Source of the DNA: Peptococcaceae bacterium
GTDB lineage: Bacteria > Bacillota > DSM-521 > Neomoorellales > Neomoorellaceae
Direction: 5' to 3'
DNA: 7,666 nucleotides
NCBI GenBank assembly: GCA_003509545.1
Contig: DOLC01000043.1
Coordinates: 1 to 7,666 of the forward strand
In this document: positions 1 through 5,224 of the stretch, in pieces
How the letters are laid out: each line of letters opens with the position of its first letter
Position numbering within the stretch: the first letter of the stretch is position 1
Notes under the pieces: generated by a model
Told to the model about the DNA's origin: nothing
Databases searched by the model: none
Seen by the model: the letters and a program-made list of their open reading frames with translations, nothing else
Position numbers and translations under genes: made by a program

Positions 1-130
1 CCAACCCGGCGAAAACTGGGGATGACTCAGGTTCACCGACCGGCGCGCCCCCAGTTTTGATTCCCGCCTGCCCTGGCAAAGCCGGGCATAACCCGGTCCT
101 CCGAACCGGTGCCGCCGTCGCAAGCACCAA
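1..130. repeat. Non-coding left edge with three inverted repeats
   Basis: No convincing gene lies here. Three potential hairpins are visible. A perfect 10-bp inverted repeat pairs AAAACTGGGG (12-21) with CCCCAGTTTT (49-58) across a 27-base spacer. A hairpin with one bulge spans 70-87 (GCCCTGGC, loop AAA, GCCGGGC). A 5-bp stem joins CCGGT (93-97) to ACCGG (105-109). All lie beyond the terminator of the M23 peptidase gene, so they probably belong to the next transcription unit or to intergenic DNA. Such density could be the end of an insertion sequence, a small degenerate element or a structured RNA, but no transposase is visible and I cannot choose between these. Confidence 0.4.
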
Positions 131-160
131 AGGAAAAGCCCCCGCCCGGGGCGGGGGCTT
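123..160 (-). terminator. Rho-independent terminator of the LysM-M23 gene
   Basis: An 11-bp, almost entirely GC stem pairs 136-146 with 150-160 around a 3-base loop (147-149). Read on the minus strand it is followed by TTTTCCTTT. It begins 12 bases after the stop codon of the M23 peptidase gene. On the plus strand the hairpin is followed by CTGCCGG rather than a T-run, so it acts for minus-strand transcription. It marks the end of the transcription unit. Confidence 0.9.
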
Positions 161-172
161 CTGCCGGAAAAT

Positions 173-1078
173 TTACCGGGCCGGGACCCTCTCCAGCAAC
201 CGCAGAGGATTTACCGCCTGATCCTGTTTCCAGACTTCAAAATGCAGGTGGGGTCCCGTAGCCCTGCCGGTGCTTCCCACCAGGGCAATGGCGTCACCGG
301 CATCCACAAACTCGCCCGCGGTCACCAGGTTCTCCCGGTTATGGGCGTACACCGTCCGGTATCCGTCGCCGTGATCAAGGATGACCGTCCGCCCGTAAAT
401 GGCGTTGCGCCATCCCGAGAAGGTGACCGTGCCTTCCCGCGCCGCCCGGACGGTGGCCCCTTCCTCGGCGGCAATATCTATGCCGTGGTGGAACTCCTGG
501 TTGCGCCAGCCGAAGGAGGAAGTTATGGCCCCTATCAAGGGCCACAGGAAGGAACCGGAGGAGCCCCGGGAGACGGGTCTAACTACGGCCTTGTCCTCCC
601 GCCTGGCGGGGTTTTCCGGGAGGGTCAAGATGGTACCCACCTGCAGGGTGCGGGGATTCGTAATCCCGTTGGCGGCCATGATGTCGGCCACCGACAGGCC
701 GAACACCCGGGCGATTTCCCACAGGGTATCGCCCCGGACGACCTCATAGGTGCGCCCCGGTTCGTAGGGCAGCACGAGAAACTGGCCCGGGGAAAGCTCC
801 GCCCCCACCTCCAGGTCGTTCATGGCGGCCAGGAGTTCCCGGTTGATCCTGAAATTGCGCGCTATGCCGGTAATGGTATCTCCTTCTTCTACCCGGTAAA
901 GACGGGTGAAACTGTTGACCCGCGACGCCAGCTCGGCATACTCGGCCGGAGCCACGGCGGCGGCCACTTGCTGCAGGTCCTCAACCACGGCTGCCCGGGC
1001 GGCCGATCCCCCGAGACTGGCGCCGAAAAGGGCCAGGAGAACCACGCTCACCCTTACAACCGTCCGGCGGAGGAACAT
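173..1078 (-). CDS. Secreted LysM-domain M23 family metallopeptidase
   Basis: This 301-residue protein is a probable cell-wall endopeptidase that cuts peptide cross-bridges of peptidoglycan outside the membrane. A signal peptide is visible: basic MFLRRTVVR, a hydrophobic stretch to about residue 20 and a likely cleavage near ARA (27-29). Two LysM domains follow at about 60-104 and 111-154, each with the YxVxxGDT start, and should bind glycan chains. After a short linker comes the M23 domain, about 178-292. Its zinc and catalytic residues are all present: H197 and D201 (HHGID), H246 (YAH), H277 and H279 (HLHFE). I therefore expect an active enzyme rather than a SpoIIQ-like inactive one. The start is ATG with AAGGGGTGA at 1096-1088. 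It lies 105 bases after rho, with a sigma-E-like promoter in the gap, which suggests a role during sporulation. Family assignment is firm; substrate and timing are inferred. Confidence 0.93.
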   Translation of the reverse strand: MFLRRTVVRVSVVLLALFGASLGGSAARAAVVEDLQQVAAAVAPAEYAELASRVNSFTRLYRVEEGDTITGIARNFRINRELLAAMNDLEVGAELSPGQFLVLPYEPGRTYEVVRGDTLWEIARVFGLSVADIMAANGITNPRTLQVGTILTLPENPARREDKAVVRPVSRGSSGSFLWPLIGAITSSFGWRNQEFHHGIDIAAEEGATVRAAREGTVTFSGWRNAIYGRTVILDHGDGYRTVYAHNRENLVTAGEFVDAGDAIALVGSTGRATGPHLHFEVWKQDQAVNPLRLLERVPAR

Positions 1079-1140
1079 GACACGTGATCACCCCTTAAAC
1101 CTTGGGTTAATTGGTATTGCTTTCCTCCCCAGCCGGTTAT

Positions 1141-1169
1141 ATTGTAACCTGCAGCCGCGGAAAATATAC
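1141..1169 (-). promoter_or_regulatory. Candidate sigma-E-type promoter upstream of the M23 gene
   Basis: On the minus strand GTATATT (1169-1163) is followed after exactly 14 bases by GTTACAAT (1148-1141). The B. subtilis sigma-E consensus is about KMATATT, roughly 14 bases, then CATACAHT, so the matches are 6 of 7 and 6 of 8 with correct spacing. The -10 box ends about 60 bases before the ATG, leaving room for a leader of about 55 bases. A sigma-A reading is weaker because no TTGACA-like box sits 16-18 bases upstream of TACAAT. If real, the M23 gene would be expressed in the mother cell. Confidence 0.4.
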
Positions 1170-1183
1170 GCTGGCCGCCGCTG

Positions 1184-2494
1184 TTAAACCCTTAAGCGCT
1201 CGCTCTCGCGGGGAAATAGGGCAGGAAGGGCTCTAAGGAGGTCCTTGTTGCTCCTAGTCTTCTTCATGGCGTCGATGAGCATTTCGGCCACTTCTACGGT
1301 GCCCAGGTTGGCGGTAACCCGGCGGAAGTGCCACACCAGCTCCAGCTCCTCGGGGGATAACAGGAGCTCCTCCCGGCGCGTGCCGGACCGCTTCACATCG
1401 ATGGCCGGGAAGATCCTGCGCTCGGCCAGCTTGCGGTCCAGGATGAGTTCCATGTTGCCGGTACCCTTGAACTCCTCGAAGATTACTTCGTCCATGCGGC
1501 TGCCGGTTTCTATGAGGGCGGTGGCCACTATGGTGAGGCTGCCTCCCTCTTCCACCTTGCGGGCCGCACCGAAGAAGCGTTTGGGTTTATACAGGGCCGC
1601 AGGGTCTACGCCTCCCGACAGGGTACGCCCGCTGGGCGGCACCACCAGGTTGTGGGCCCGGGCCAGGCGGGTGATGCTGTCCAGAAGGACCACCACATCC
1701 TTCTTATGTTCCACCAGGCGCTTGGCCCTTTCCAAGACCATGTCCGCCACCTTTACATGGTTCTCCGGCAGTTCATCGAAGGTAGAGCTTACCACCTCTC
1801 CCTTGACCGAGCGCTCGATATCCGTAACCTCCTCCGGCCTCTCATCGATCAACAGGATTATCAGTTGGACTTCCGGATAGTTGGTGGTGATGCTGTTGGC
1901 GATTTTTTTGAGGAGCACCGTCTTGCCGGCCTTGGGGGGGGAAACTATCAGAGCGCGCTGTCCTTTACCGAGGGGAGCAATGAGGTCGATGATGCGGGTG
2001 GAGGGGTCTCCTTCTGGCGTCTCCAAGGTCAACCGCTCCTGGGGGTAAATAGGAGTGAGGGCATCGAAGTGCAGTCGTTCGAGACATGTTTCTGGATTTT
2101 CCTGGTTTACTTCTTCTACCCGCAGAAGGGCAAAGAATCTCTCGTTATCCTTGGGCGGGCGTACCAGCCCTTTGACTTTATCGCCGGTGCGGAGATCGAA
2201 ACGCCGTATCTGCGAAGGAGAAACGTAAATATCGTCTTCGCTGGGCAGGTAGGCGAAGGGCCTTAGGAACCCGTACCCGTCGGGCAGGATTTCCAGGATG
2301 CCCTGGGCCTGCAGGTGTTCCCCGTTTTCCTCGGCCGGCTCCGGCCGCTCCGCCTGCTGGCGCTGGGCCAGGGCCTTAGCGAGTTCAAAGACCAGCTCCT
2401 TTTTGCGCAGGCGGTAATAGCCGGAGAGCCCTATTTCCCGCGCTATGCGGTAAAGCTCCACCATAGTCTTGCTTTCTAATTCGGCCGTATCCAA
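1184..2494 (-). CDS. rho: Transcription termination factor Rho
   Basis: This 436-residue hexameric RNA helicase ends transcription at Rho-dependent sites. The N-terminal Rho_N helical domain covers about 1-45. The cold-shock-like RNA-binding domain covers about 62-130, with the RNP1-like motif DGYGFLR at 72-78. The RecA-type ATPase occupies about 150-420: Walker A PPKAGKT (186-192), Walker B with LLIDERPEE (214-222), LLDSITRLARA (270-280), and the secondary RNA-binding Q and R loops around 286-296 and 332-346. The length is close to Firmicute Rho, and the acidic or basic insertion of high-GC Actinobacterial Rho is absent. The start is TTG at 2494 with GGAGGT at 2509-2504; no other start lies between. 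It begins 21 bases after the transaldolase stop, so it is probably co-transcribed with fba and the transaldolase. The downstream gap to the M23 gene has no strong intrinsic terminator. Confidence 0.97.
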   Translation of the reverse strand: MDTAELESKTMVELYRIAREIGLSGYYRLRKKELVFELAKALAQRQQAERPEPAEENGEHLQAQGILEILPDGYGFLRPFAYLPSEDDIYVSPSQIRRFDLRTGDKVKGLVRPPKDNERFFALLRVEEVNQENPETCLERLHFDALTPIYPQERLTLETPEGDPSTRIIDLIAPLGKGQRALIVSPPKAGKTVLLKKIANSITTNYPEVQLIILLIDERPEEVTDIERSVKGEVVSSTFDELPENHVKVADMVLERAKRLVEHKKDVVVLLDSITRLARAHNLVVPPSGRTLSGGVDPAALYKPKRFFGAARKVEEGGSLTIVATALIETGSRMDEVIFEEFKGTGNMELILDRKLAERRIFPAIDVKRSGTRREELLLSPEELELVWHFRRVTANLGTVEVAEMLIDAMKKTRSNKDLLRALPALFPRESERLRV

Positions 2495-2515
2495 GAACGA
2501 ACAACCTCCGTGTCT

Positions 2516-3163
2516 TTATTTCCCTTTCACCTTTTCCCAGTCGGCCAAGAACCGGGCCAGCCCTATATCGGTGAGGGGATGCTTAATCATCTGGTTCAGC
2601 ACCCCGTAGGGTACCGTGGCTATGTCGGCCCCCAGCCGGGCCGCTTCCAGCACGTGCAGGGGATGGCGGATGCTGGCGGCGATGATTTCGGTGGAGAAAC
2701 CGTACTGGGCAAAGATGGGCACGAGATCGGACAAGATATCCATACCCCGGTGGCTTATGTCGTCGAGGCGGCCCACAAAGGGGCTGACGTAGGTGGCTCC
2801 GGCCAGGGCGGCCAGGAGGGCCTGGTTGGCGGAAAAGATGAGGGTCACGTTGGTTTTGATACCCTGGGCCGATAGCTCTTTGACGGCCTTCAGTCCCTCG
2901 GCGGTCATGGGAATTTTGATCACCACGTTTGGATGGATGGAGGCCAGATCCCTGGCTTCCCGCACCATGGACGGGGCGTCCTGGCTGATAACTTCGGCGC
3001 TTACCGGGCCGTCCACAATACGGCAGATCTCCTCCACTACCTGCCGCAGGGGCCGGCCCTCCCGGGCTACAAGGGAAGGGTTGGTGGTTACCCCAGAAAT
3101 TATTCCCAGATCGTTAGCGGCTTTAATCTCATCAATGTTGGCCGTATCAAGAAATATGCGCAA
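2516..3163 (-). CDS. tal: Transaldolase of the short FSA/TalC family
   Basis: This 215-residue cytosolic enzyme belongs to the short transaldolase subfamily (TalC/YwjH type) and moves a dihydroxyacetone unit between sugar phosphates in the non-oxidative pentose phosphate pathway. The TIM-barrel landmarks are D6 (FLDTAN), TTNPS (26-30), the Schiff-base lysine K83 in VVIKIPMT, and YVSPFVGR (125-132). Where E. coli fructose-6-phosphate aldolase FsaA has Gln59 and Tyr131, this protein has E57 and F129, the transaldolase pattern. I chose the TTG at 3163 over an upstream ATG at 3229: AGGAGGTG (3177-3170) sits 6 bases before it, the protein then begins MRIFLDTANI as in the family, and the length fits. 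The extra upstream codons would overlap the region right after fba. It lies 66 bases after fba and 21 bases before rho. Confidence 0.94.
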   Translation of the reverse strand: MRIFLDTANIDEIKAANDLGIISGVTTNPSLVAREGRPLRQVVEEICRIVDGPVSAEVISQDAPSMVREARDLASIHPNVVIKIPMTAEGLKAVKELSAQGIKTNVTLIFSANQALLAALAGATYVSPFVGRLDDISHRGMDILSDLVPIFAQYGFSTEIIAASIRHPLHVLEAARLGADIATVPYGVLNQMIKHPLTDIGLARFLADWEKVKGK

Positions 3164-3169
3164 AAAACA

Positions 3170-3177
3170 CACCTCCT
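3170..3177 (-). promoter_or_regulatory. Strong Shine-Dalgarno that fixes the transaldolase TTG start
   Basis: AGGAGGTG on the minus strand lies 6 bases before the TTG at 3163. The upstream in-frame ATG at 3229 directly abuts the fba stop and has no comparable site, so this ribosome binding site decides the start. Confidence 0.85.
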
Positions 3178-3229
3178 CGGGAAGTTCAACTTGCAGGCGG
3201 GATCCTCGCGGCGCCCGTCCCCCCGGCAC

Positions 3230-4084
3230 CTAAGCACGTCCGGAGGAGCCGAAGACGCGGATTTTGTGGCGGATGACTTCGCGGGCGGCCTCCCTGGCGG
3301 GACCCAAAATCTTGCGGGGATCTATTTCTTCCGGCCTGGCCGCCAGGACCTCTCGCATCTTTTTTACAAAGGCCGTGCGGATATCGGTGTCGATGTTGAC
3401 CTTGCGAACCCCCAGGGCGACGGCCCGCCTGATATCCTCGTCGGGCACCCCGGAAGAGCCATGGAGCACCAGGGGTATGCCGGTAAGCTCCCGGATGGTT
3501 TTGAGGCGCTCAAAGTCCAGGCGCGGCACTCCACGGTAAGGTCCGTGGGCGGTCCCGATGGCTACGGCCAAGGCGTCCACTCCGGTTTCCGCCACAAAGC
3601 GCCGGGCCTCTTCCGGATCCGTCAGGGTCGCCTCCCGCCCGGCCACCCGGACGTGATCTTCCGTGCCGCCGATGCGGCCCAGCTCCCCCTCCACCGATAC
3701 GCCCATGGCCCGGGCTACCTCCACCACTTGCCGGGTAAGCGAAATATTTTCCTCCAGGGGCAACGGGGAACCGTCCACCATGACCGAAGTAAAGCCGGCC
3801 CGCAGGGCCTGCCAGACCTGGTTCCGGTCGGTACCGTGGTCCAGGTGCAGCACCACCGGTACTCGGGTGCTGCTTGCCGCCGTGCGGACCAGGGCGACTA
3901 TGTACTCCAGACCTGCGTATTTCAGGGCTCCCTGACTGGCCTGAATAACCACCGGGGAGGCTTCGGCTTCGGCCGCCTCCACAATGGCCTGGACGATTTC
4001 CATGTTGTTACAGTTGAAAGCTCCCACGGCAAAGGATTCTGCCTCTGCCCTCTTCAGAACTTCTACCAGGGTTACCAAGGGCAT
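3230..4084 (-). CDS. fba: Class II (zinc) fructose-1,6-bisphosphate aldolase
   Basis: This 284-residue enzyme reversibly splits fructose 1,6-bisphosphate into dihydroxyacetone phosphate and glyceraldehyde 3-phosphate in glycolysis and gluconeogenesis. Catalytic and metal-site residues are visible: D82 and H83 in HLDHG, H180 in GTAHGPY, H208 in LHGSSG, plus GELGRIGG (133-140) and the phosphate-binding NIDTD (230-234). The protein starts MPLVTLVE and ends DPRKILGPAREA...FGSS, very like B. subtilis FbaA (285 residues). Two loops differ: B. subtilis has HGGTG and NVNTE where this has HGSSG and NIDTD, as in other class IIB members. Tagatose-bisphosphate aldolases (GatY/KbaY) share this fold, so substrate is not proven, but the ends and the neighbours favour fba. 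The ATG start has a modest GCGGGGG site 6 bases upstream. The gap to the upstream cysteine-rich gene is 39 bases. Confidence 0.95.
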   Translation of the reverse strand: MPLVTLVEVLKRAEAESFAVGAFNCNNMEIVQAIVEAAEAEASPVVIQASQGALKYAGLEYIVALVRTAASSTRVPVVLHLDHGTDRNQVWQALRAGFTSVMVDGSPLPLEENISLTRQVVEVARAMGVSVEGELGRIGGTEDHVRVAGREATLTDPEEARRFVAETGVDALAVAIGTAHGPYRGVPRLDFERLKTIRELTGIPLVLHGSSGVPDEDIRRAVALGVRKVNIDTDIRTAFVKKMREVLAARPEEIDPRKILGPAREAAREVIRHKIRVFGSSGRA

Positions 4085-4123
4085 GTTTTTCCCCCGCTTT
4101 AGTTTATCGGCCTGCCGGCTCCT

Positions 4124-4552
4124 TCATGTTTCAGTATTATTATTCCCCCCGCAGGCGTTGCCGAGCCATCCCTCCCCGTCCAGGCCCAGATCCCGGGCCA
4201 GTTCGGCCAGGGACCGCTCGTGAAAGGCGACCGCCCGGCGTACCAGGTGCCCGGGCCCGAAAAAACCCACCTCCAGGCCCGTATCCTCGCATATCAGGGT
4301 GCGCAGGCTTTCTCCCCATAAGTCCCCTCTGGCAGCCGGCCATATGTGGAAACCGCCGCACATGGTGCAGTTATACTTAAGCCAAAAACCGTTTCCCTTC
4401 TGCCTTCCGATGCCCAGCAGGGGCGTACCGCAGGAGCATGGCAGCCAAAAGGTGCGGCCCCCACCCAGGGCGAAAAGGGAGACGCGGTAAACCTCCAGGC
4501 AGCCGCATGCCGGGCAGCGTAAAGCGCAGAAGGCTGTGGTGGGAACGAGCAT
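4124..4552 (-). CDS. Cysteine-rich, zinc-ribbon-like protein of unknown function
   Basis: I do not recognise a named family for this 142-residue soluble protein. It has three cysteine groups: CPACGC (13-18), CSCG (39-42) and CTMC (62-65) followed by H69. This pattern suggests one or two zinc ribbons. Between the groups are beta-prone hydrophobic segments (LEVYRVSLFALG, FWLKYNC, GFHIWP). The C-terminal half (about 85-130) lacks cysteine ligands apart from C88 and C134 and looks helical. The tail is an Asn/Thr-rich GGNNNTET. There is no signal peptide or membrane segment, so it should be cytosolic. The start is ATG at 4552 with GAGGGGG 7 bases before it. It lies between spo0F (120-base gap) and fba (39-base gap) and has its own sigma-H-like promoter. 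Being embedded in a conserved spo0F-fba block argues it is a real gene. A sporulation-linked regulatory or RNA/protein-binding role is only a guess. Confidence 0.8.
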   Translation of the reverse strand: MLVPTTAFCALRCPACGCLEVYRVSLFALGGGRTFWLPCSCGTPLLGIGRQKGNGFWLKYNCTMCGGFHIWPAARGDLWGESLRTLICEDTGLEVGFFGPGHLVRRAVAFHERSLAELARDLGLDGEGWLGNACGGNNNTET

Positions 4553-4584
4553 AGATTTTCCCCCTCATGCTCCCTGATTCCATA

Positions 4585-4613
4585 GAATTCGCCACTCCGG
4601 CGCCGATTCCTGC
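4585..4613 (-). promoter_or_regulatory. Candidate sigma-H-type promoter of the cysteine-rich gene
   Basis: On the minus strand GCAGGAATC (4613-4605) is followed by an 11-base spacer and GGCGAATTC (4593-4585). The B. subtilis sigma-H consensus is about RNAGGAWWW, 11-12 bases, RNNGAATWW, so each box has a single mismatch, at its last base. The -10 ends about 32 bases before the ATG at 4552, leaving a short leader that contains the GAGGGGG ribosome binding site. The layout closely copies the candidate promoter before spo0F. Confidence 0.5.
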
Positions 4614-4638
4614 AGTTCCCGGGCCCTGAAATGGGAGA

Positions 4639-4662
4639 GGTCCGGTTTTTTTATCCCGGACC
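4639..4662. repeat. Perfect 7-bp hairpin between spo0F and the cysteine-rich gene
   Basis: GGTCCGG (4639-4645) and CCGGACC (4656-4662) form a perfect stem around a 10-base loop that contains a run of seven T on the plus strand (A on the minus strand). It lies 10 bases beyond the spo0F stop. The homopolymer is in the loop, not after the stem, so it is not a classic intrinsic terminator for either strand. It may protect the 3' end of the spo0F message, or act as a weak transcription pause. Confidence 0.45.
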
Positions 4663-4672
4663 CCTGTAAAGA

Positions 4673-5071
4673 TCAGATGGGTATGGCTTCCAGTTCCCAA
4701 CGGCACTCGCAGGTTATGGCGGAATCCACCATGTTATACAGGGTGGATAGGTCGAAGGGTTTGTAGAGTAAATACCGGACCCCCAACTTCTGGGCCTGCT
4801 CCGCTAGCTCTTCGTCCTCGTAGGCGGTGATGGCGATCACCGGCAGATGGTAGGAGCGCTTATGTAGCTCCCGCAGAAACTCCACTCCGTTCATACCCGG
4901 CATTTTTATATCTACGATGGCCAGGCTGGGCCTATCCATTATTACCTTCCGCAGACCTTCCTCTCCGCTGGCGGCCATGGATACTTTGAAGCCTGCCTGA
5001 CGTAAAGCCTCTACTAAAAGACGGCGCACGCCCGGCTGGTCGTCGACGATTAGGATTAACTTTTCCTTCAG
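4673..5071 (-). CDS. spo0F: Sporulation phosphorelay response regulator Spo0F
   Basis: This single-domain receiver protein (132 residues) carries phosphate in the phosphorelay from sensor kinases through Spo0F and Spo0B to Spo0A. I place the start at CTG 5071: the reading frame is closed by TGA at 5080-5078, GGGAGGTGA lies 6 bases before the CTG, and no ATG, GTG or TTG lies upstream of D10-D11. The downstream GTG at 5029 would delete the first beta strand and both acidic residues. With CTG as residue 1 the numbering equals B. subtilis Spo0F: D10, D11, phospho-acceptor D54, T82, K104. The Spo0B and kinase contact surface is also kept: Q12, G14, R16, L18, Y84, P105, F106. Position 13 is Pro instead of Tyr. 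There is no DNA-binding domain. A short extra tail (CECRWELEAIPI) follows helix 5. The neighbouring fba, transaldolase and rho match the spo0F locus of Bacillus, which supports orthology. Confidence 0.92.
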   Translation of the reverse strand: MKEKLILIVDDQPGVRRLLVEALRQAGFKVSMAASGEEGLRKVIMDRPSLAIVDIKMPGMNGVEFLRELHKRSYHLPVIAITAYEDEELAEQAQKLGVRYLLYKPFDLSTLYNMVDSAITCECRWELEAIPI

Positions 5072-5214
5072 ACCAGCTCACCTCCCATCCCCTGGGGGAG
5101 AGTCCTAGAGGCGTCGTTCCGCTTGGCTGAAGGCTTCGCTTTCTTTTTCCGCTTCCCTCCTGCAAAAGTATATTCGCCGCCAAGGCCGAAAGTCCTTTCC
5201 CTTTTCCGGGCCAT
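5068..5214 (-). CDS. Possible small basic protein (48 residues) overlapping the spo0F start
   Basis: An ATG at 5214 opens a 48-codon frame between alr and spo0F that ends in TGA at 5070-5068. The stop overlaps the proposed spo0F start as CTGA, a layout typical of translational coupling. The product would be very basic: it starts MARKRERTFGLGGEYTF, then has a lysine-rich stretch (GGKRKKKAKPSAKRND) and an ordinary C-terminus ending GGELV. Such composition is seen in small nucleic-acid-binding proteins. Against it: no Shine-Dalgarno precedes the ATG (TTTTCATCCC), third-position GC is only moderate (about 62 percent by my count), and a sigma-H-like promoter lies inside the frame. It begins 10 bases after the alr stop, so it could be translated from the alr message. 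I cannot name a family. Confidence 0.35.
   Translation of the reverse strand: MARKRERTFGLGGEYTFAGGKRKKKAKPSAKRNDASRTLPQGMGGELV
5078..5086 (-). promoter_or_regulatory. Ribosome binding site that supports the CTG start of spo0F
   Basis: GGGAGGTGA on the minus strand ends 6 bases before the CTG at 5071. It is the strongest Shine-Dalgarno in this gap, and the only plausible initiation codon at the right distance in the spo0F frame is that CTG. Part of this site (5082-5086) could pair with 5096-5100 upstream in the leader. Confidence 0.75.
5170..5198 (-). promoter_or_regulatory. Candidate sigma-H-type promoter of spo0F
   Basis: On the minus strand AAAGGACTT (5198-5190), an 11-base spacer and GGCGAATAT (5178-5170) fit the sigma-H consensus RNAGGAWWW-N11/12-RNNGAATWW with one mismatch in the -35 box and a full match in the -10 box. 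Transcription would begin near 5163, giving a leader of about 90 bases before the CTG start. In B. subtilis spo0F is known to have a sigma-H promoter, so the position makes biological sense. I see no clear Spo0A box (TGTCGAA) beside it. Confidence 0.55.
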
Positions 5215-5224
5215 GGGATGAAAA

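Noticed and set aside
242..1087. Long plus-strand open frame opposite the M23 gene
   Set aside because: It is an antisense shadow of a GC-rich gene with clear signal peptide, LysM and M23 motifs; the plus-strand translation is Gly/Pro/Arg-rich and has no recognisable domain.
1095..1110. Imperfect 16-base palindrome TTAAACCTTGGGTTAA before the M23 gene
   Set aside because: Only 12 of 16 positions are symmetric, and it overlaps the ribosome binding region; not enough to call an operator.
2933..4102. 389-codon plus-strand open frame spanning the transaldolase start and fba
   Set aside because: It lies antisense to two well-identified enzymes, crosses their intergenic gap and shows no domain; codon bias of the opposite strand explains it.
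4108..4118. CGGC/GCCG pair between the cysteine-rich gene and fba as a terminator
   Set aside because: The loop would be only two bases and no T-run follows, so it is not a plausible hairpin terminator.
4132..4147. AT-rich AATAATAATACT near the end of the cysteine-rich gene as a -10 box for fba
   Set aside because: No -35-like box lies at 16-18 bases upstream, and the stretch also encodes the Asn-rich tail.
4377..4706. Minus-strand frame overlapping the start of the cysteine-rich gene and the end of spo0F
   Set aside because: It overlaps both well-supported genes in another frame and its translation shows no conserved pattern.
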